Assembly (NCBI GenBank): GCA_934276485.1
Contig: CAKQTE010000056.1
Coordinates: forward strand, 1 to 36,682
Length of the DNA: 36,682 nt
Direction: 5' to 3'
From: an uncultured Spirochaetales bacterium
GTDB taxonomy: Bacteria > Spirochaetota > Spirochaetia > Sphaerochaetales > Sphaerochaetaceae
Below, one piece after another: positions 7,760 through 15,943 of the stretch. Every line of letters starts with the position of its first letter. Position 1 is the stretch's first letter. The position numbers and the translations under genes are program-made. Under the pieces are notes generated by a model. The model ran no database searches. It was not told where the DNA came from and saw nothing but the letters and a program-made list of their open reading frames with translations.

Positions 7760-7806
7760 CAGTCAATATCTTATCTATCAGATAAATCGTTGACTGCATT
7801 TTTTTT
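7760..7806 (+). terminator. Second, nested hairpin with a T-tract
   Basis: CAGTCAA (7760-7766) pairs with TTGACTG (7790-7796), enclosing a second hairpin TTATCT/AGATAA (7771-7785), followed by about 8 Ts. There is no gene between this and the tRNA terminator. It may be a back-up terminator or the remnant of another transcript. On the minus strand the structure is also followed by TATTTTTAA. Confidence 0.5.
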
Positions 7807-7880
7807 GCTTTGTTATCAATTCCTCTATATTTGCTTTTCAAAAAAACAACTATACTTAATCTTATCTTCAGGAGGAGATT

Positions 7881-8693
7881 ATGGTTGTTGATAAAATTGT
7901 CATACTCTTTATGTGTTACTGTATCGCAGGATATATAGCAGAAGTAATCTATTGCTCTATAGGACAGAGACATCTTGTAAACAGAGGCTTTCTATATGGG
8001 CCATGGCTTCCGATATATGGCTTTGGAGGTGTTAGCATCTATCTGCTTCTATCTCCTCTTGCAAATTATGGAGTTATTGGTTTTATATCAGTATTTCTTC
8101 TTTCTGCAATAATTGCATCAATAATCGAATATATTGGTTCCTGGGGCCTTGAGAAGATATATTCGATCAAGCTTTGGGATTATTCAAAGCATTTTGGAAA
8201 CATTAATGGAAGAGTATGTCTTTTGAACTCTTCTCTATTTGGACTTGGTGGAATTGGAATAATATACGTTGTAAATCCTCCACTAGAAAAATTGATCTCT
8301 AGAATTCCTTCTTATCTATATAGATATATAGCAGAGAGTATTGTTGTAATCCTTGCTGTTGATTTCGTTATCTCATCTACGCACCTCAAGGGATTGCAGA
8401 ACATGCTTATCAGGATCAAGGATTTCAATACTATGATCGAAGCTCGCTATGATGAGATGATAAAGGAAGGCAGGGAGGACTTTGCTAGAGAATATAAAGC
8501 TAGGCTTCAGCAGGAGCTTGAAAGAATGCATAATGAAGCTGCTAGAAAGTCCCGTCACCTGTTTAAGGTATTCCCAACTTGTACTACTCGCAATAAGGAT
8601 ATAAAGGAATCCATGTCGCGCGTTAGAGCTATCGTTGAGAAGAAGATCGAGACTATTCGTAATGAAAGAAGGAGTAATTCCACAACTAAGTAA
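7881..8693 (+). CDS. CmpB-like 'putative ABC-transporter type IV' membrane protein
   Basis: A 270-residue protein. The first 170 residues hold several hydrophobic segments and the hallmarks of the ABC_trans_CmpB family: NRGFLYGPWLPIYG (about 35-48) and WDYS...NGRVCLLNSSLFGLGG (about 94-117). Despite the family name, no ATPase partner is present here and the function of the family is not established. From about residue 178 the protein becomes a soluble, strongly charged helical tail (repeated E/R/K, likely coiled coil) ending at a lysine/arginine-rich C-terminus. The start at 7881 has AGGAGG 6 nt upstream. It heads a run of tightly packed genes through the pseudouridine synthase. Confidence 0.72.
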   Translation: MVVDKIVILFMCYCIAGYIAEVIYCSIGQRHLVNRGFLYGPWLPIYGFGGVSIYLLLSPLANYGVIGFISVFLLSAIIASIIEYIGSWGLEKIYSIKLWDYSKHFGNINGRVCLLNSSLFGLGGIGIIYVVNPPLEKLISRIPSYLYRYIAESIVVILAVDFVISSTHLKGLQNMLIRIKDFNTMIEARYDEMIKEGREDFAREYKARLQQELERMHNEAARKSRHLFKVFPTCTTRNKDIKESMSRVRAIVEKKIETIRNERRSNSTTK

Positions 8694-8694
8694 T

Positions 8695-9342
8695 ATGGTT
8701 AGATATAAAGAAATACTTGATGAGATTAAATCTGTCAGTCCTTCCGTTTCTCTTTTGGCTGTATCAAAGACAAAGCCATTTGATGCAATAATGGAAGCCT
8801 ATGAGGAAGGGGCTAGGGAATTTGGTGAGAACAGAGTTCAGGAAATTGATGACAAGCTTGCTGTTCGTCCTCACGATATGCGTGTCTATTTGATTGGTCA
8901 TTTGCAATCAAACAAAGTAAAGAAAGCTGTCTCTCTTGTAGATCGAATCGAATCTGTCGATTCTCTTCGCTTACTGAAGCTTATTGAAAAAGAGTGTGAG
9001 AAGATAGATAAGAAGATGGAAATACTATTGGAAGTCAATAGCTCTGGAGATGAGAACAAGAGTGGATTTGAGGATGAAGAGAAGCTCTTTGAAGCTGCCG
9101 AGTATGCTTATCAGTCTAAGTATCTAAAGCTAATGGGACTGATGACAATTGGACCATTAGGTGGCGATAGAGATAAAAACATAGAATCTTTTTCTTATAC
9201 CAAAAAGCTATATGATATTCTAAAAGGGCAATATGGCGTTAGCGTTCTATCTATGGGCATGAGCTGCGATTGGCATGAAGCTATCGAGTGCGGATCCACC
9301 GAAGTTAGAATTGGCAGTGCTATATTTGGAGTTCGCGTGTGA
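8695..9342 (+). CDS. yggS: YggS/PROSC-family PLP-binding protein
   Basis: A 215-residue single-domain PLP protein of the alanine-racemase N-terminal fold. It is not an enzyme with a settled reaction but is linked in other bacteria to PLP and amino-acid homeostasis. The PLP lysine is K25 in LLAVSKTK. FGENRVQE, LIGHLQSNK, LLEVNSSGDENKSGF, GLMTIGP, MGMSCDW and VRIGSAIFG follow in family order. The start is uncertain: ATG 8695 lies just after the previous stop (8691-8693) and fits the family length, but AAGGAG (8669-8674) is 20 nt away. ATG 8662 would add 11 residues and overlap the upstream gene. The 3' end overlaps the next gene by 4 nt. Confidence 0.92.
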   Translation: MVRYKEILDEIKSVSPSVSLLAVSKTKPFDAIMEAYEEGAREFGENRVQEIDDKLAVRPHDMRVYLIGHLQSNKVKKAVSLVDRIESVDSLRLLKLIEKECEKIDKKMEILLEVNSSGDENKSGFEDEEKLFEAAEYAYQSKYLKLMGLMTIGPLGGDRDKNIESFSYTKKLYDILKGQYGVSVLSMGMSCDWHEAIECGSTEVRIGSAIFGVRV

Positions 9343-9665
9343 AGAAAGCAATTGCATTATTATTGATTTTACTTTCGTCATTTTATCTATTCTCTGATCC
9401 GATAAAGTATGAGTATGAGCCATATCAAAGGGAAGAGTTTCCAGAGTGGACAATGGAATTAAGAAGAGCAGAGATCCTGTTCTTCGGATCCTTTGCTATT
9501 ACTCTTCCAGTAACTGTTGCAGCTTACAATATAGGAAAGAGCTTCGGGATGCCCACGCCAGAAAGTGATGCTTTAGGTGCTCTATATCAATTCGCAGGAG
9601 CTGCTGGACTATCGCTAATAATTGCAGGCGTGGATTGGATAATTGGAGAATGTTCTAATGACTAA
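9339..9665 (+). CDS. Small exported or membrane protein of unknown function
   Basis: A 108-residue protein, not recognised. It starts with GTG at 9339, overlapping the TGA of the upstream gene by 4 nt, which supports translational coupling. Residues 1-19 look like a signal sequence (KK then a leucine-rich run). A charged region around PEWTMELRRAEILFFGS follows, then two hydrophobic segments at about 47-65 and 84-101, and a short acidic C-terminus. The protein probably sits in or on the inner membrane. It overlaps the pseudouridine synthase gene by 8 nt. The arrangement argues it is a real gene, even though no function can be assigned. Confidence 0.75.
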   Translation: MKKAIALLLILLSSFYLFSDPIKYEYEPYQREEFPEWTMELRRAEILFFGSFAITLPVTVAAYNIGKSFGMPTPESDALGALYQFAGAAGLSLIIAGVDWIIGECSND

Positions 9666-10578
9666 GAATCATCAATACAGCTTTATTGCAGAAACTGAGG
9701 GACGCATAGATGCAATATCTGCATCCACTTTAGCTATATCACGCTCTGTATTTTCTTATCCAACAATGAATTGTTATATTAATGAAAAGAAGGCCAAAAA
9801 GTCAGCTACAGTACGCATTGGAGACTCTGTTGAGATTTCTTATGTTGAAGAAGTCATGGAAGGATTGGAAGCTGAAGACATTAAGCTTAATGTGCTATAT
9901 GAAGATGATGATATCCTGGTAATCGATAAAGAGCAGGGGATGGCTGTGCATCCTGGAGCTGGAACATATTCAGGAACTGTTGCTAATGCACTGCTGTCAA
10001 TGTTCGGTGATGACTTTGAAGCAGGGGATGACGATATGCGTCCTGGCATTGTCCATAGACTCGATAAGGACACATCCGGAGTGATGGTCATTGCAAAGAA
10101 TGCCAATGCCCACAAAGAACTCAGTGAAATGTTCAAACAGCACAGCAATGACAAGTACTATATAGCGCTTGTTAAGGGGGAATTCAAGAATCCTACTGGA
10201 GTCATTGATTCAAGAATTGTCAGAGACAGAAAGAACAGAAAGAAATTCACTACGACAAATAATGTAACAGAAGGACGTGATGCTCTTACAAAGTATATTG
10301 TGCTTGGACAAAACAATGGTTATGCACTTTTAAGAGTTCGAATCTTCACAGGACGAACTCACCAGATAAGAGTTCATCTAACGAGTATCAATCATCCTAT
10401 TGTTGGAGATCCTATCTATGGACGAAAGGATGATAAATTGCCAGATGCAACATTGATGCTACACGCTTACAAGCTCTCGATAATCCATCCTGTAACAAAG
10501 GAAAAGATGACATTTTCAAGTCATACTCCTCAACGTTTTTTGGATGCTATCAAGTATCTTGGAATAGAATTGTTATAG
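9658..10578 (+). CDS. RluA-family pseudouridine synthase (RluD-like)
   Basis: A 306-residue enzyme that isomerises uridines to pseudouridine, most likely in 23S rRNA. An N-terminal S4-like RNA-binding region (about 10-70) precedes the catalytic domain. The active-site motif HRLDKDTSG (133-141) has catalytic D136, and GRTHQIRVHL follows. The VDKEQGMAVHPG-type strand is present as IDKEQGMAVHPG. The start at 9658 is preferred over 9643 because it is preceded by GGAGA and lies inside the end of the upstream gene, as expected for coupling. Whether it is RluD (helix 69), RluC or RluB-like cannot be decided here. It ends tail-to-tail with the minus-strand MBL gene, overlapping by 6 nt. Confidence 0.93.
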   Translation: MTKNHQYSFIAETEGRIDAISASTLAISRSVFSYPTMNCYINEKKAKKSATVRIGDSVEISYVEEVMEGLEAEDIKLNVLYEDDDILVIDKEQGMAVHPGAGTYSGTVANALLSMFGDDFEAGDDDMRPGIVHRLDKDTSGVMVIAKNANAHKELSEMFKQHSNDKYYIALVKGEFKNPTGVIDSRIVRDRKNRKKFTTTNNVTEGRDALTKYIVLGQNNGYALLRVRIFTGRTHQIRVHLTSINHPIVGDPIYGRKDDKLPDATLMLHAYKLSIIHPVTKEKMTFSSHTPQRFLDAIKYLGIELL

Positions 10579-11151
10579 GTAAGTTGCATCACTTTCCAGT
10601 AAATCTATATTGAATATGCGTTCAATTCTTACGTTCGACAAAGCTCCACGCCCTGGAAAGAGGAGTGTGTGAGCTTCTTTATTTAGAATCTTCTCCCTGA
10701 TATTCTTCAACAAGAGCTCTCTCTCGTAGTTTGATTTAGTCGAAGCAATACGCCCTGCATATAGCGTATCGCCTGTAAAGAGAGCATCCTCTATCTTATA
10801 TACAAGACTATCATACGAGTGTCCTGCACATGAGAAAACCGCTATATTTATTTTGCCAATCTTAAGCTTGTCGCCATCTCTTAGAGGTATTGTTTTATAG
10901 CCTTCGACTATGTACTCATAAGCAAAGATCTCTGCAGGATATATCTTCTGAAACAAGCCCAAACCACCTGTGTGTTCCTTGTGGCTATGTGTGATGAAAT
11001 ATCCTTTGATATTTAACTTGTAATCCTCGATTATCGAGATAATCGTATTGTCTACACAACCTGGATCTATGATAATTGCATCTCCATTCTCATCAGCAAC
11101 AATGAATTCATTTGTAAGAGTTTTTGTAGCAAGGTGTGAGAATATCTTCAT
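10573..11151 (-). CDS. Metallo-beta-lactamase-fold hydrolase with altered metal ligands
   Basis: A 192-residue protein of the glyoxalase II/YcbL branch of the MBL fold. The order of elements is normal: a beta strand ending IIIDPG (27-31), the HxHxxH loop, a GHS motif (H111), TGD (D128) and a C-terminal FPGRGA. Two metal-ligand positions differ from the family rule. The loop reads HSHKEH (55-60), with E59 where nearly all members have Asp. The usual PGHG reads PGRG, with R168 replacing the last histidine. It may bind one metal or be a non-catalytic relative. The start at 11151 (ATG, AAGGA upstream) overlaps the upstream stop by 4 nt; a TTG at 11160 is the alternative. It is co-transcribed with the pentapeptide-repeat gene. 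Confidence 0.8.
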   Translation of the reverse strand: MKIFSHLATKTLTNEFIVADENGDAIIIDPGCVDNTIISIIEDYKLNIKGYFITHSHKEHTGGLGLFQKIYPAEIFAYEYIVEGYKTIPLRDGDKLKIGKINIAVFSCAGHSYDSLVYKIEDALFTGDTLYAGRIASTKSNYERELLLKNIREKILNKEAHTLLFPGRGALSNVRIERIFNIDLLESDATYL

Positions 11152-11750
11152 ATCGTCCAATCCTTGGTTTTCTTGAAATACGCTTCTTCTTCATTTGAAT
11201 ACTTGAAGGATATTCCCTGTATGATCGATGCTGAGAAATCACTGCGCTTTAGATTGCAATCTTCCATCTTTACGTTAATCAATTGGCTCATGATAAAAGA
11301 GGAGTAGTAGAAGTCGTTTTCCGAGAAATCTGATTGCGTGATGTTTGTACCATTGAAGTTATCATGGATGATAGTGGAATCATGGATTTCACAAACGTTG
11401 AATGCTGCGCCTGAAAAGTTTGAATACCTAATTGAACAGGATATGAAAGTACAATGTTGGAAGAGGGCAAAATCAAAGAAACAATTGATCATTGTCACAT
11501 TTTCAAATGTACAGTTTTCAAAGGAATTAAACGAAAACGTACTTCCGATTATCTTCTTGTTTTTTATCTTTAGATTCTTGAATGATGCACCATTTAATGC
11601 AACATCTAGAATATCGCAATCGCTTATGAGCTTCTCTTTCAGTTCATTTAAAATAACATCTTTTTTGTTGCTATGATGAAAACAATAAATATCGCCACTT
11701 GCTGCATATTCATTACATTCCTCTAGTAAACATTTTTTGAATGCAAACAT
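11148..11750 (-). CDS. Pentapeptide-repeat-like protein with an N-terminal Cys/His knuckle
   Basis: A 200-residue protein. The N-terminus has C7, C12, C23 and H25 with spacing suggestive of a small zinc knuckle. From about residue 50 to 185 the sequence follows an A(D/N)LXX-like five-residue rhythm with F or L at the central position and N/S/T/C around it (SFENCTFENVTM, DFSENDFYYSSF, NLKRSDFSAS). That is typical of a right-handed quadrilateral beta helix. The function is unknown; pentapeptide proteins range from gyrase-protecting DNA mimics to structural scaffolds, and the overall charge does not decide it. No clear Shine-Dalgarno is seen. TTGACA lies on this strand at 11789-11784, with a weak TAAGCT -10 ending 9 nt before the ATG. 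It heads a two-gene unit with the MBL protein. Confidence 0.75.
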   Translation of the reverse strand: MFAFKKCLLEECNEYAASGDIYCFHHSNKKDVILNELKEKLISDCDILDVALNGASFKNLKIKNKKIIGSTFSFNSFENCTFENVTMINCFFDFALFQHCTFISCSIRYSNFSGAAFNVCEIHDSTIIHDNFNGTNITQSDFSENDFYYSSFIMSQLINVKMEDCNLKRSDFSASIIQGISFKYSNEEEAYFKKTKDWTI

Positions 11751-11862
11751 ATATCTTTAAGCTTATTTAAAAAAGGTATTTACTGTCAATTTATGAAACA
11801 GGAGATGACGCAATCTGAAATAGAATGAAGAAAGATTACTACAGTCAATCTATCCTTTGTGT

Positions 11863-11868
11863 TATTAT
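11863..11868 (+). promoter_or_regulatory. Candidate -10 box for rsgA
   Basis: TATTAT ends 7 nt before the preferred rsgA start ATG at 11876. No convincing -35 is seen. The spacing equals that at 24069-24082, suggesting a leaderless transcript. Confidence 0.35.
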
Positions 11869-11875
11869 TCTTGTT

Positions 11876-12787
11876 ATGCGTTTCAGAATTTATAAATCAA
11901 TTAACAATATCTATACAGCTAAAAGCTTGGATGATGACAAGATATATACATGTAGACTAAAGGGAAAGGTCTTGAAAACCGATGTACGTGAGTACAATCC
12001 TATTGCTGTTGGAGATATTGTAATTGGTGAGAGCTATAGTGAGAATGAAGCGCTAATTACAGAACTTGAAGAGCGAAAGAGCTATTTTCAACGCTGGAAT
12101 ATAAAAGCAGAATTAAATCAGACAATAGCTGCAAACCAAGATCAGACTGCAATAGTGCTTTCCTCATTCTCCCCTCCATTTCGTCCTCGTTTTGTAGATA
12201 GAGCGATTGCATCCAGCTTTGGAGCAGATATTCTATTGATCATGAACAAATCTGATTATGGACTAACGGAAGAAGAGTTTGAGCGATGGAAGCTATATAA
12301 TGATCTAGGATATAAGATCATAGCTGTCTCTAGTGTTGATGGAGATGGGCTTGAGGATTTGAAAAAACTCCTGAAAGGTAAGACTACAGCATTTGTCGGA
12401 CAGTCTGGAGTTGGCAAGTCCACACTTATCAATACATTAACTGGTATGGAATTAAGAACAGGCGAGGTCAGTGATAAGTTCAATAGAGGTAAGCATACTA
12501 CCAACCATTCTGTCTTCATTGAACGTGATGACTATTCCTTGATCGATACTCCCGGTGTAAGGGAGATTTTGGTTCCTCTAGAAGATGTAAGCCTGGTGCA
12601 AGAGTCTTTCCCAGAGCTAAAGGATCTTGATTGCGAATTCTCAGGATGCCTTCATCGCGGGGAGCGAGGATGCAAGGTGCCAGGGCTTCTATCCAGTGGT
12701 GCTATCAACGAAGATAGATACTATAGCTATCTGAGGATACTTGAGAGCTTGGAAGAACGTAAGCCAAGCTATTTGAGGAAAAAATAA
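11876..12787 (+). CDS. rsgA: Ribosome small subunit-dependent GTPase RsgA
   Basis: A 303-residue circularly permuted GTPase that assists late 30S subunit maturation. An N-terminal OB fold (about 1-75) is followed by the permuted order G4 NKSD (124-127), G5 SS, G1 GQSGVGKS (175-182), GKHTT with the hydrolysis-linked H207, and G3 DTPG (224-227). The C-terminal zinc site is C253, C258, H260 and C266. ATG 11876 is chosen because the family begins at the first OB strand. The upstream ATG at 11825 would add 17 mostly hydrophobic residues and also lacks a ribosome binding site. No Shine-Dalgarno is visible before 11876. mutS2 starts 3 nt after the stop. Confidence 0.94.
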   Translation: MRFRIYKSINNIYTAKSLDDDKIYTCRLKGKVLKTDVREYNPIAVGDIVIGESYSENEALITELEERKSYFQRWNIKAELNQTIAANQDQTAIVLSSFSPPFRPRFVDRAIASSFGADILLIMNKSDYGLTEEEFERWKLYNDLGYKIIAVSSVDGDGLEDLKKLLKGKTTAFVGQSGVGKSTLINTLTGMELRTGEVSDKFNRGKHTTNHSVFIERDDYSLIDTPGVREILVPLEDVSLVQESFPELKDLDCEFSGCLHRGERGCKVPGLLSSGAINEDRYYSYLRILESLEERKPSYLRKK

Positions 12788-12789
12788 CA

Positions 12790-15084
12790 ATGGACAATAG
12801 ATCTTATAAGGATATAGAGCTTGATAAAGTGCTTGAGATCGTTAAAGCATATTCCTTGTCTGAATATGGTAAGCAGTTGATCTCAGCTTCAGCTTTTACA
12901 AGGGACGAAGAAGTTCTCAACTCACGATATGTAACGATTGATACATATATAAATTATCTAGATGAAGAATCCAGACTCGATAATTTTCCGTCTATCAAGG
13001 ATGTTTTTGACTATGTAAAACGAACCCATGCAGATATAGACGGAAAGGATATCTACAAAACAGGCGAGTTCTTGAACTCATATTTCCTGATGCTTAGGTT
13101 CTTGCATCAAGAGGATGAGATAAAAGAGGAAGACCAGGCGCTTTCTAGTGAAATTCTTACATCATTGGACTATGAAGGAGATGTTGTCGAAGACCATCCT
13201 CGATTAAGGCCTCTGATCAAGGCTCGCGATGAGCTTAAAGCTGAAAGATTCCGATATTCAAGCCAATATATAACAGCTAACAAGAATTTGGTTCAGAATG
13301 TAAATCCAGTATTCAGAAATGAAAGAGTTGTAATTCCAATCAGAGCAGATCAAACAAGGGAAAAAGATATATATGTAATGGGCTCTTCTTCATCTGGGTC
13401 TACATTGTTTGTCGAACCATTTGAATTGGTGGACCTAAATAATAAGGTAGTACTGTCAGAAGAGAGAATCAGAGCAGAAAAGATAAAGATTAAGCATGAA
13501 CTATCTGAAAAGGTCAGGTTCCTTGTTCCTATCTTGGTAAAAATGGTTAGGAGAGTTGCTGATTTTGATTTTCACTATTCATTTGCATCTTGGTGTAAGA
13601 AAGTAAAGGCAACACACCCAGAGAGAAGTACATCAATTGAACTCAATGATGCAGTGCATCCTCTATTGGGAACGGGTGCAGTTCCTATCACAATCAAGCT
13701 TGATGACGAGATCAAGGTACTTGTCCTATCGGGTGCAAATGCTGGTGGAAAGACTGTATCGATGAAGACTGTTGCACTTTTGGTTGCTTTAAACCAGATA
13801 TGTGGATTCATTCCAGCTCGCATGGATTCCAAGCTTCCGCTTTTTGATGATATCTTCACGGATATTGGCGATGGCCAATCCATTGAAGAAGCTTTCTCGA
13901 CATTCTCAGGTCATATGAGCAATATTGCTCGTATTATATCAAAGGCTACGCCTTATTCATTAGTTGTGTTGGATGAACTTGGATCAGGAACAGACCCCGA
14001 GGAGGGTGCAAGTCTTTCCATTGCAATACTTAAGTACTTAAGTACACATACTCGATTGACTATTTCTACAAGCCACTATGGTCAGGTTAAGAACTTTGCA
14101 TATGCCAATAAGAATATGCTCAATGCATCGATGGAGTTCAATGAGAAATCAGAAAAGCCTACATATAGGATCTTAGAGGGAATTCCCGGTGATAGCCATG
14201 CCATTGCAACTGCAATTAGAGCACATCTTCCAAAGGAGATTACAGAAGAAGCAAAAGCTCTTCTTTCATCAGGAGATGAGACTTCTGCATCCATAATCAC
14301 ATCCCTCTTGTCCAAATCCAGAACTCTTGACAGAAAGATCAGTCAGCAAGAGAGTGCTAGGCGAGAGGCTGAGAAGAAGCTTGAGAAGATAAAGAGTCGC
14401 GAAGATGAGCTAAAGAGCAAGGAACTTGAAGTTGAGAAAATAGGATACAAGGAATTAAGTGATTACCTATCAGAGTCTAGAAAGAAACTTGAAAAGCTCA
14501 TTTATGATATCTCCACAGGAGAGCTTACCAAAGATAAGATAAAGGATGCAAAGGCTTTCATTGAAGAGAGTTCCGAGTTTGAAGATAAGATTCACCACGA
14601 TATAAAGAAGAAAGAAAAGACCATTGAGAAAAAGATGGAAATCGAAGTCTTTAATGTAGGTGATGATGTAGTTTCGAAAAGTGCAAAGACAAGAGGTAAG
14701 GTTCTTGAGGTAAAAGGAAAGAACAGATACTACGTTTCCTTTGAAAATGGCCTAAGGATGGATGTCAAAGGTGCAATGCTAGAACATGCTCAAAAGGAAA
14801 AGGGCAATGTTGCTCATTTTCAGTCGAGTGCAAAGAAAGCCCAATTTGTCTTGGACTTAAGAGGAAAGACACTACAGGAAGCTATCGAGTGCCTAGATGA
14901 TCAGCTTGAAGCTGCAATTCTTGATGATCTATCGTCTTTTTCAATTATCCATGGTTATGGAGATGGAATACTTCAACGTGGAATCAATGAATATCTCAAG
15001 AAGAGAAAAGAAGTTAAGAGCCTTGCGTTTGCACGTCCTGAAGATGGTGGAATGGGTAAGACCTATGTCACACTTAATCTCTAA
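12790..15084 (+). CDS. mutS2: MutS2 family ATPase with Smr domain
   Basis: A 764-residue MutS2 protein. It lacks the mismatch-recognition domain of MutS and has the clamp/lever and ATPase core: Walker A GANAGGKT (315-322), VVLDELGSGTDPEEG and ISTSHY. A long charged coiled coil follows (about 505-625), then a KOW-like segment and a C-terminal Smr nuclease domain with LDLRGK (from 688) and HGYGDG (from 721). The family is linked to suppression of recombination and, in Bacillus, to splitting collided ribosomes. The latter would fit the neighbouring rsgA, but that is inference. GAGG lies 11 nt before the ATG. It is probably co-transcribed with rsgA. Confidence 0.95.
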   Translation: MDNRSYKDIELDKVLEIVKAYSLSEYGKQLISASAFTRDEEVLNSRYVTIDTYINYLDEESRLDNFPSIKDVFDYVKRTHADIDGKDIYKTGEFLNSYFLMLRFLHQEDEIKEEDQALSSEILTSLDYEGDVVEDHPRLRPLIKARDELKAERFRYSSQYITANKNLVQNVNPVFRNERVVIPIRADQTREKDIYVMGSSSSGSTLFVEPFELVDLNNKVVLSEERIRAEKIKIKHELSEKVRFLVPILVKMVRRVADFDFHYSFASWCKKVKATHPERSTSIELNDAVHPLLGTGAVPITIKLDDEIKVLVLSGANAGGKTVSMKTVALLVALNQICGFIPARMDSKLPLFDDIFTDIGDGQSIEEAFSTFSGHMSNIARIISKATPYSLVVLDELGSGTDPEEGASLSIAILKYLSTHTRLTISTSHYGQVKNFAYANKNMLNASMEFNEKSEKPTYRILEGIPGDSHAIATAIRAHLPKEITEEAKALLSSGDETSASIITSLLSKSRTLDRKISQQESARREAEKKLEKIKSREDELKSKELEVEKIGYKELSDYLSESRKKLEKLIYDISTGELTKDKIKDAKAFIEESSEFEDKIHHDIKKKEKTIEKKMEIEVFNVGDDVVSKSAKTRGKVLEVKGKNRYYVSFENGLRMDVKGAMLEHAQKEKGNVAHFQSSAKKAQFVLDLRGKTLQEAIECLDDQLEAAILDDLSSFSIIHGYGDGILQRGINEYLKKRKEVKSLAFARPEDGGMGKTYVTLNL

Positions 15085-15086
15085 TG

Positions 15087-15106
15087 ATGTTAGATTTTTC
15101 TAACAT
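15087..15106 (+). terminator. Short hairpin after mutS2
   Basis: ATGTTAGA (15087-15094) pairs with TCTAACAT (15099-15106) around a TTTT loop, followed by TTGTAATTTTC. The stem is perfect but AT-rich and the T-run is broken, so it is a weak terminator or an operator-like palindrome upstream of the uridine phosphorylase gene. A possible -10 (TAGAAT, 15123-15128) lies downstream without a clear -35. Confidence 0.4.
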
Positions 15107-15151
15107 TTGTAATTTTCTATGCTAGAATGATTGCCTTATAAGGAGTTTTAA

Positions 15152-15943
15152 ATGTCAGATTACATGAATGGAACAGGTATTCAATACCATTTACATATCA
15201 AAGCAGGAGATGTTGGTAGATATGTTATCTTACCAGGAGATCCTAAGAGAGTTCCTCTTATTGCAAAATATCTAGAGAACGCAAAATTGATTGCTGATTC
15301 TAGAGAATTTGTCACTTATACAGGCTATCTTGATGGAGAGAAGGTCTCTGTCACATCAACAGGAATAGGAGGCCCATCAGCATCCATTGCTGTCGAAGAG
15401 CTATATAAGTGCGGTGCTGATACTTTTATAAGAATGGGTACATGCGGCGGAATTGACCTAGATGTTATTGGTGGAGATGTTGTTGTTGCAACAGGAGCTA
15501 TAAGAATGGAAGGCACTAGCCGTGAGTATGCTCCTATCGAGTTTCCAGCAGTTGCAGACTTTGATGTTACATATGCACTGAGAAAGGCTGCTAAGGATCT
15601 TGGACTTAGATATCATGTGGGAGTGGTTGAGTGTAAGGATAGCTTCTATGGTCAGCATGAACCAGAAGTGATGCCAGTTAGCTACGAGCTACTATCAAAG
15701 TGGGAAGCATGGAAGAGGCTTGGAACAAAAGCTAGCGAAATGGAATCCGCTGCACTCTTTGTTGTAGCATCTCACTTGAAGAATGCACGCGCAGGCTCAG
15801 AGTTCTTTGTTGTTGGAAACCAGGAGCGTGAGAAGCTGGGAATGGATAATCCAAAGCTTCATGACACAGAGAATGCTATCAAGGTAGCAATAGAAGGCGT
15901 TAGAAATCTGATAAAGATGGACAAAGGTCTGTTGGATTATTAA
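15152..15943 (+). CDS. udp: Uridine phosphorylase (NP-I family)
   Basis: A 263-residue nucleoside phosphorylase that splits uridine with phosphate into uracil and ribose-1-phosphate. Family elements visible are the phosphate-binding GDPKRV, the STGIGGPSASIAVEEL loop, RMGTCGG, the uridine-phosphorylase-like EFPAVADF, DSFYGQHE, and the ribose-binding SEMESAALF with its conserved Met-Glu. The EFPAVADF and ASxxF-type segments favour pyrimidine over purine specificity; substrate assignment rests on resemblance to Udp. AAGGAG lies 6 nt before the ATG. The gene ends tail-to-tail with the minus-strand gene, overlapping by 4 nt. With the nucleoside hydrolase it indicates nucleoside scavenging. Confidence 0.9.
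   Translation: MSDYMNGTGIQYHLHIKAGDVGRYVILPGDPKRVPLIAKYLENAKLIADSREFVTYTGYLDGEKVSVTSTGIGGPSASIAVEELYKCGADTFIRMGTCGGIDLDVIGGDVVVATGAIRMEGTSREYAPIEFPAVADFDVTYALRKAAKDLGLRYHVGVVECKDSFYGQHEPEVMPVSYELLSKWEAWKRLGTKASEMESAALFVVASHLKNARAGSEFFVVGNQEREKLGMDNPKLHDTENAIKVAIEGVRNLIKMDKGLLDY

Noticed and set aside
11338..11676. Plus-strand frame of 112 codons antisense to the pentapeptide protein
   Set aside because: Its sequence mirrors the repetitive codons of the minus-strand gene, and it has no start context. The minus-strand frame has a clear beta-helix repeat pattern.
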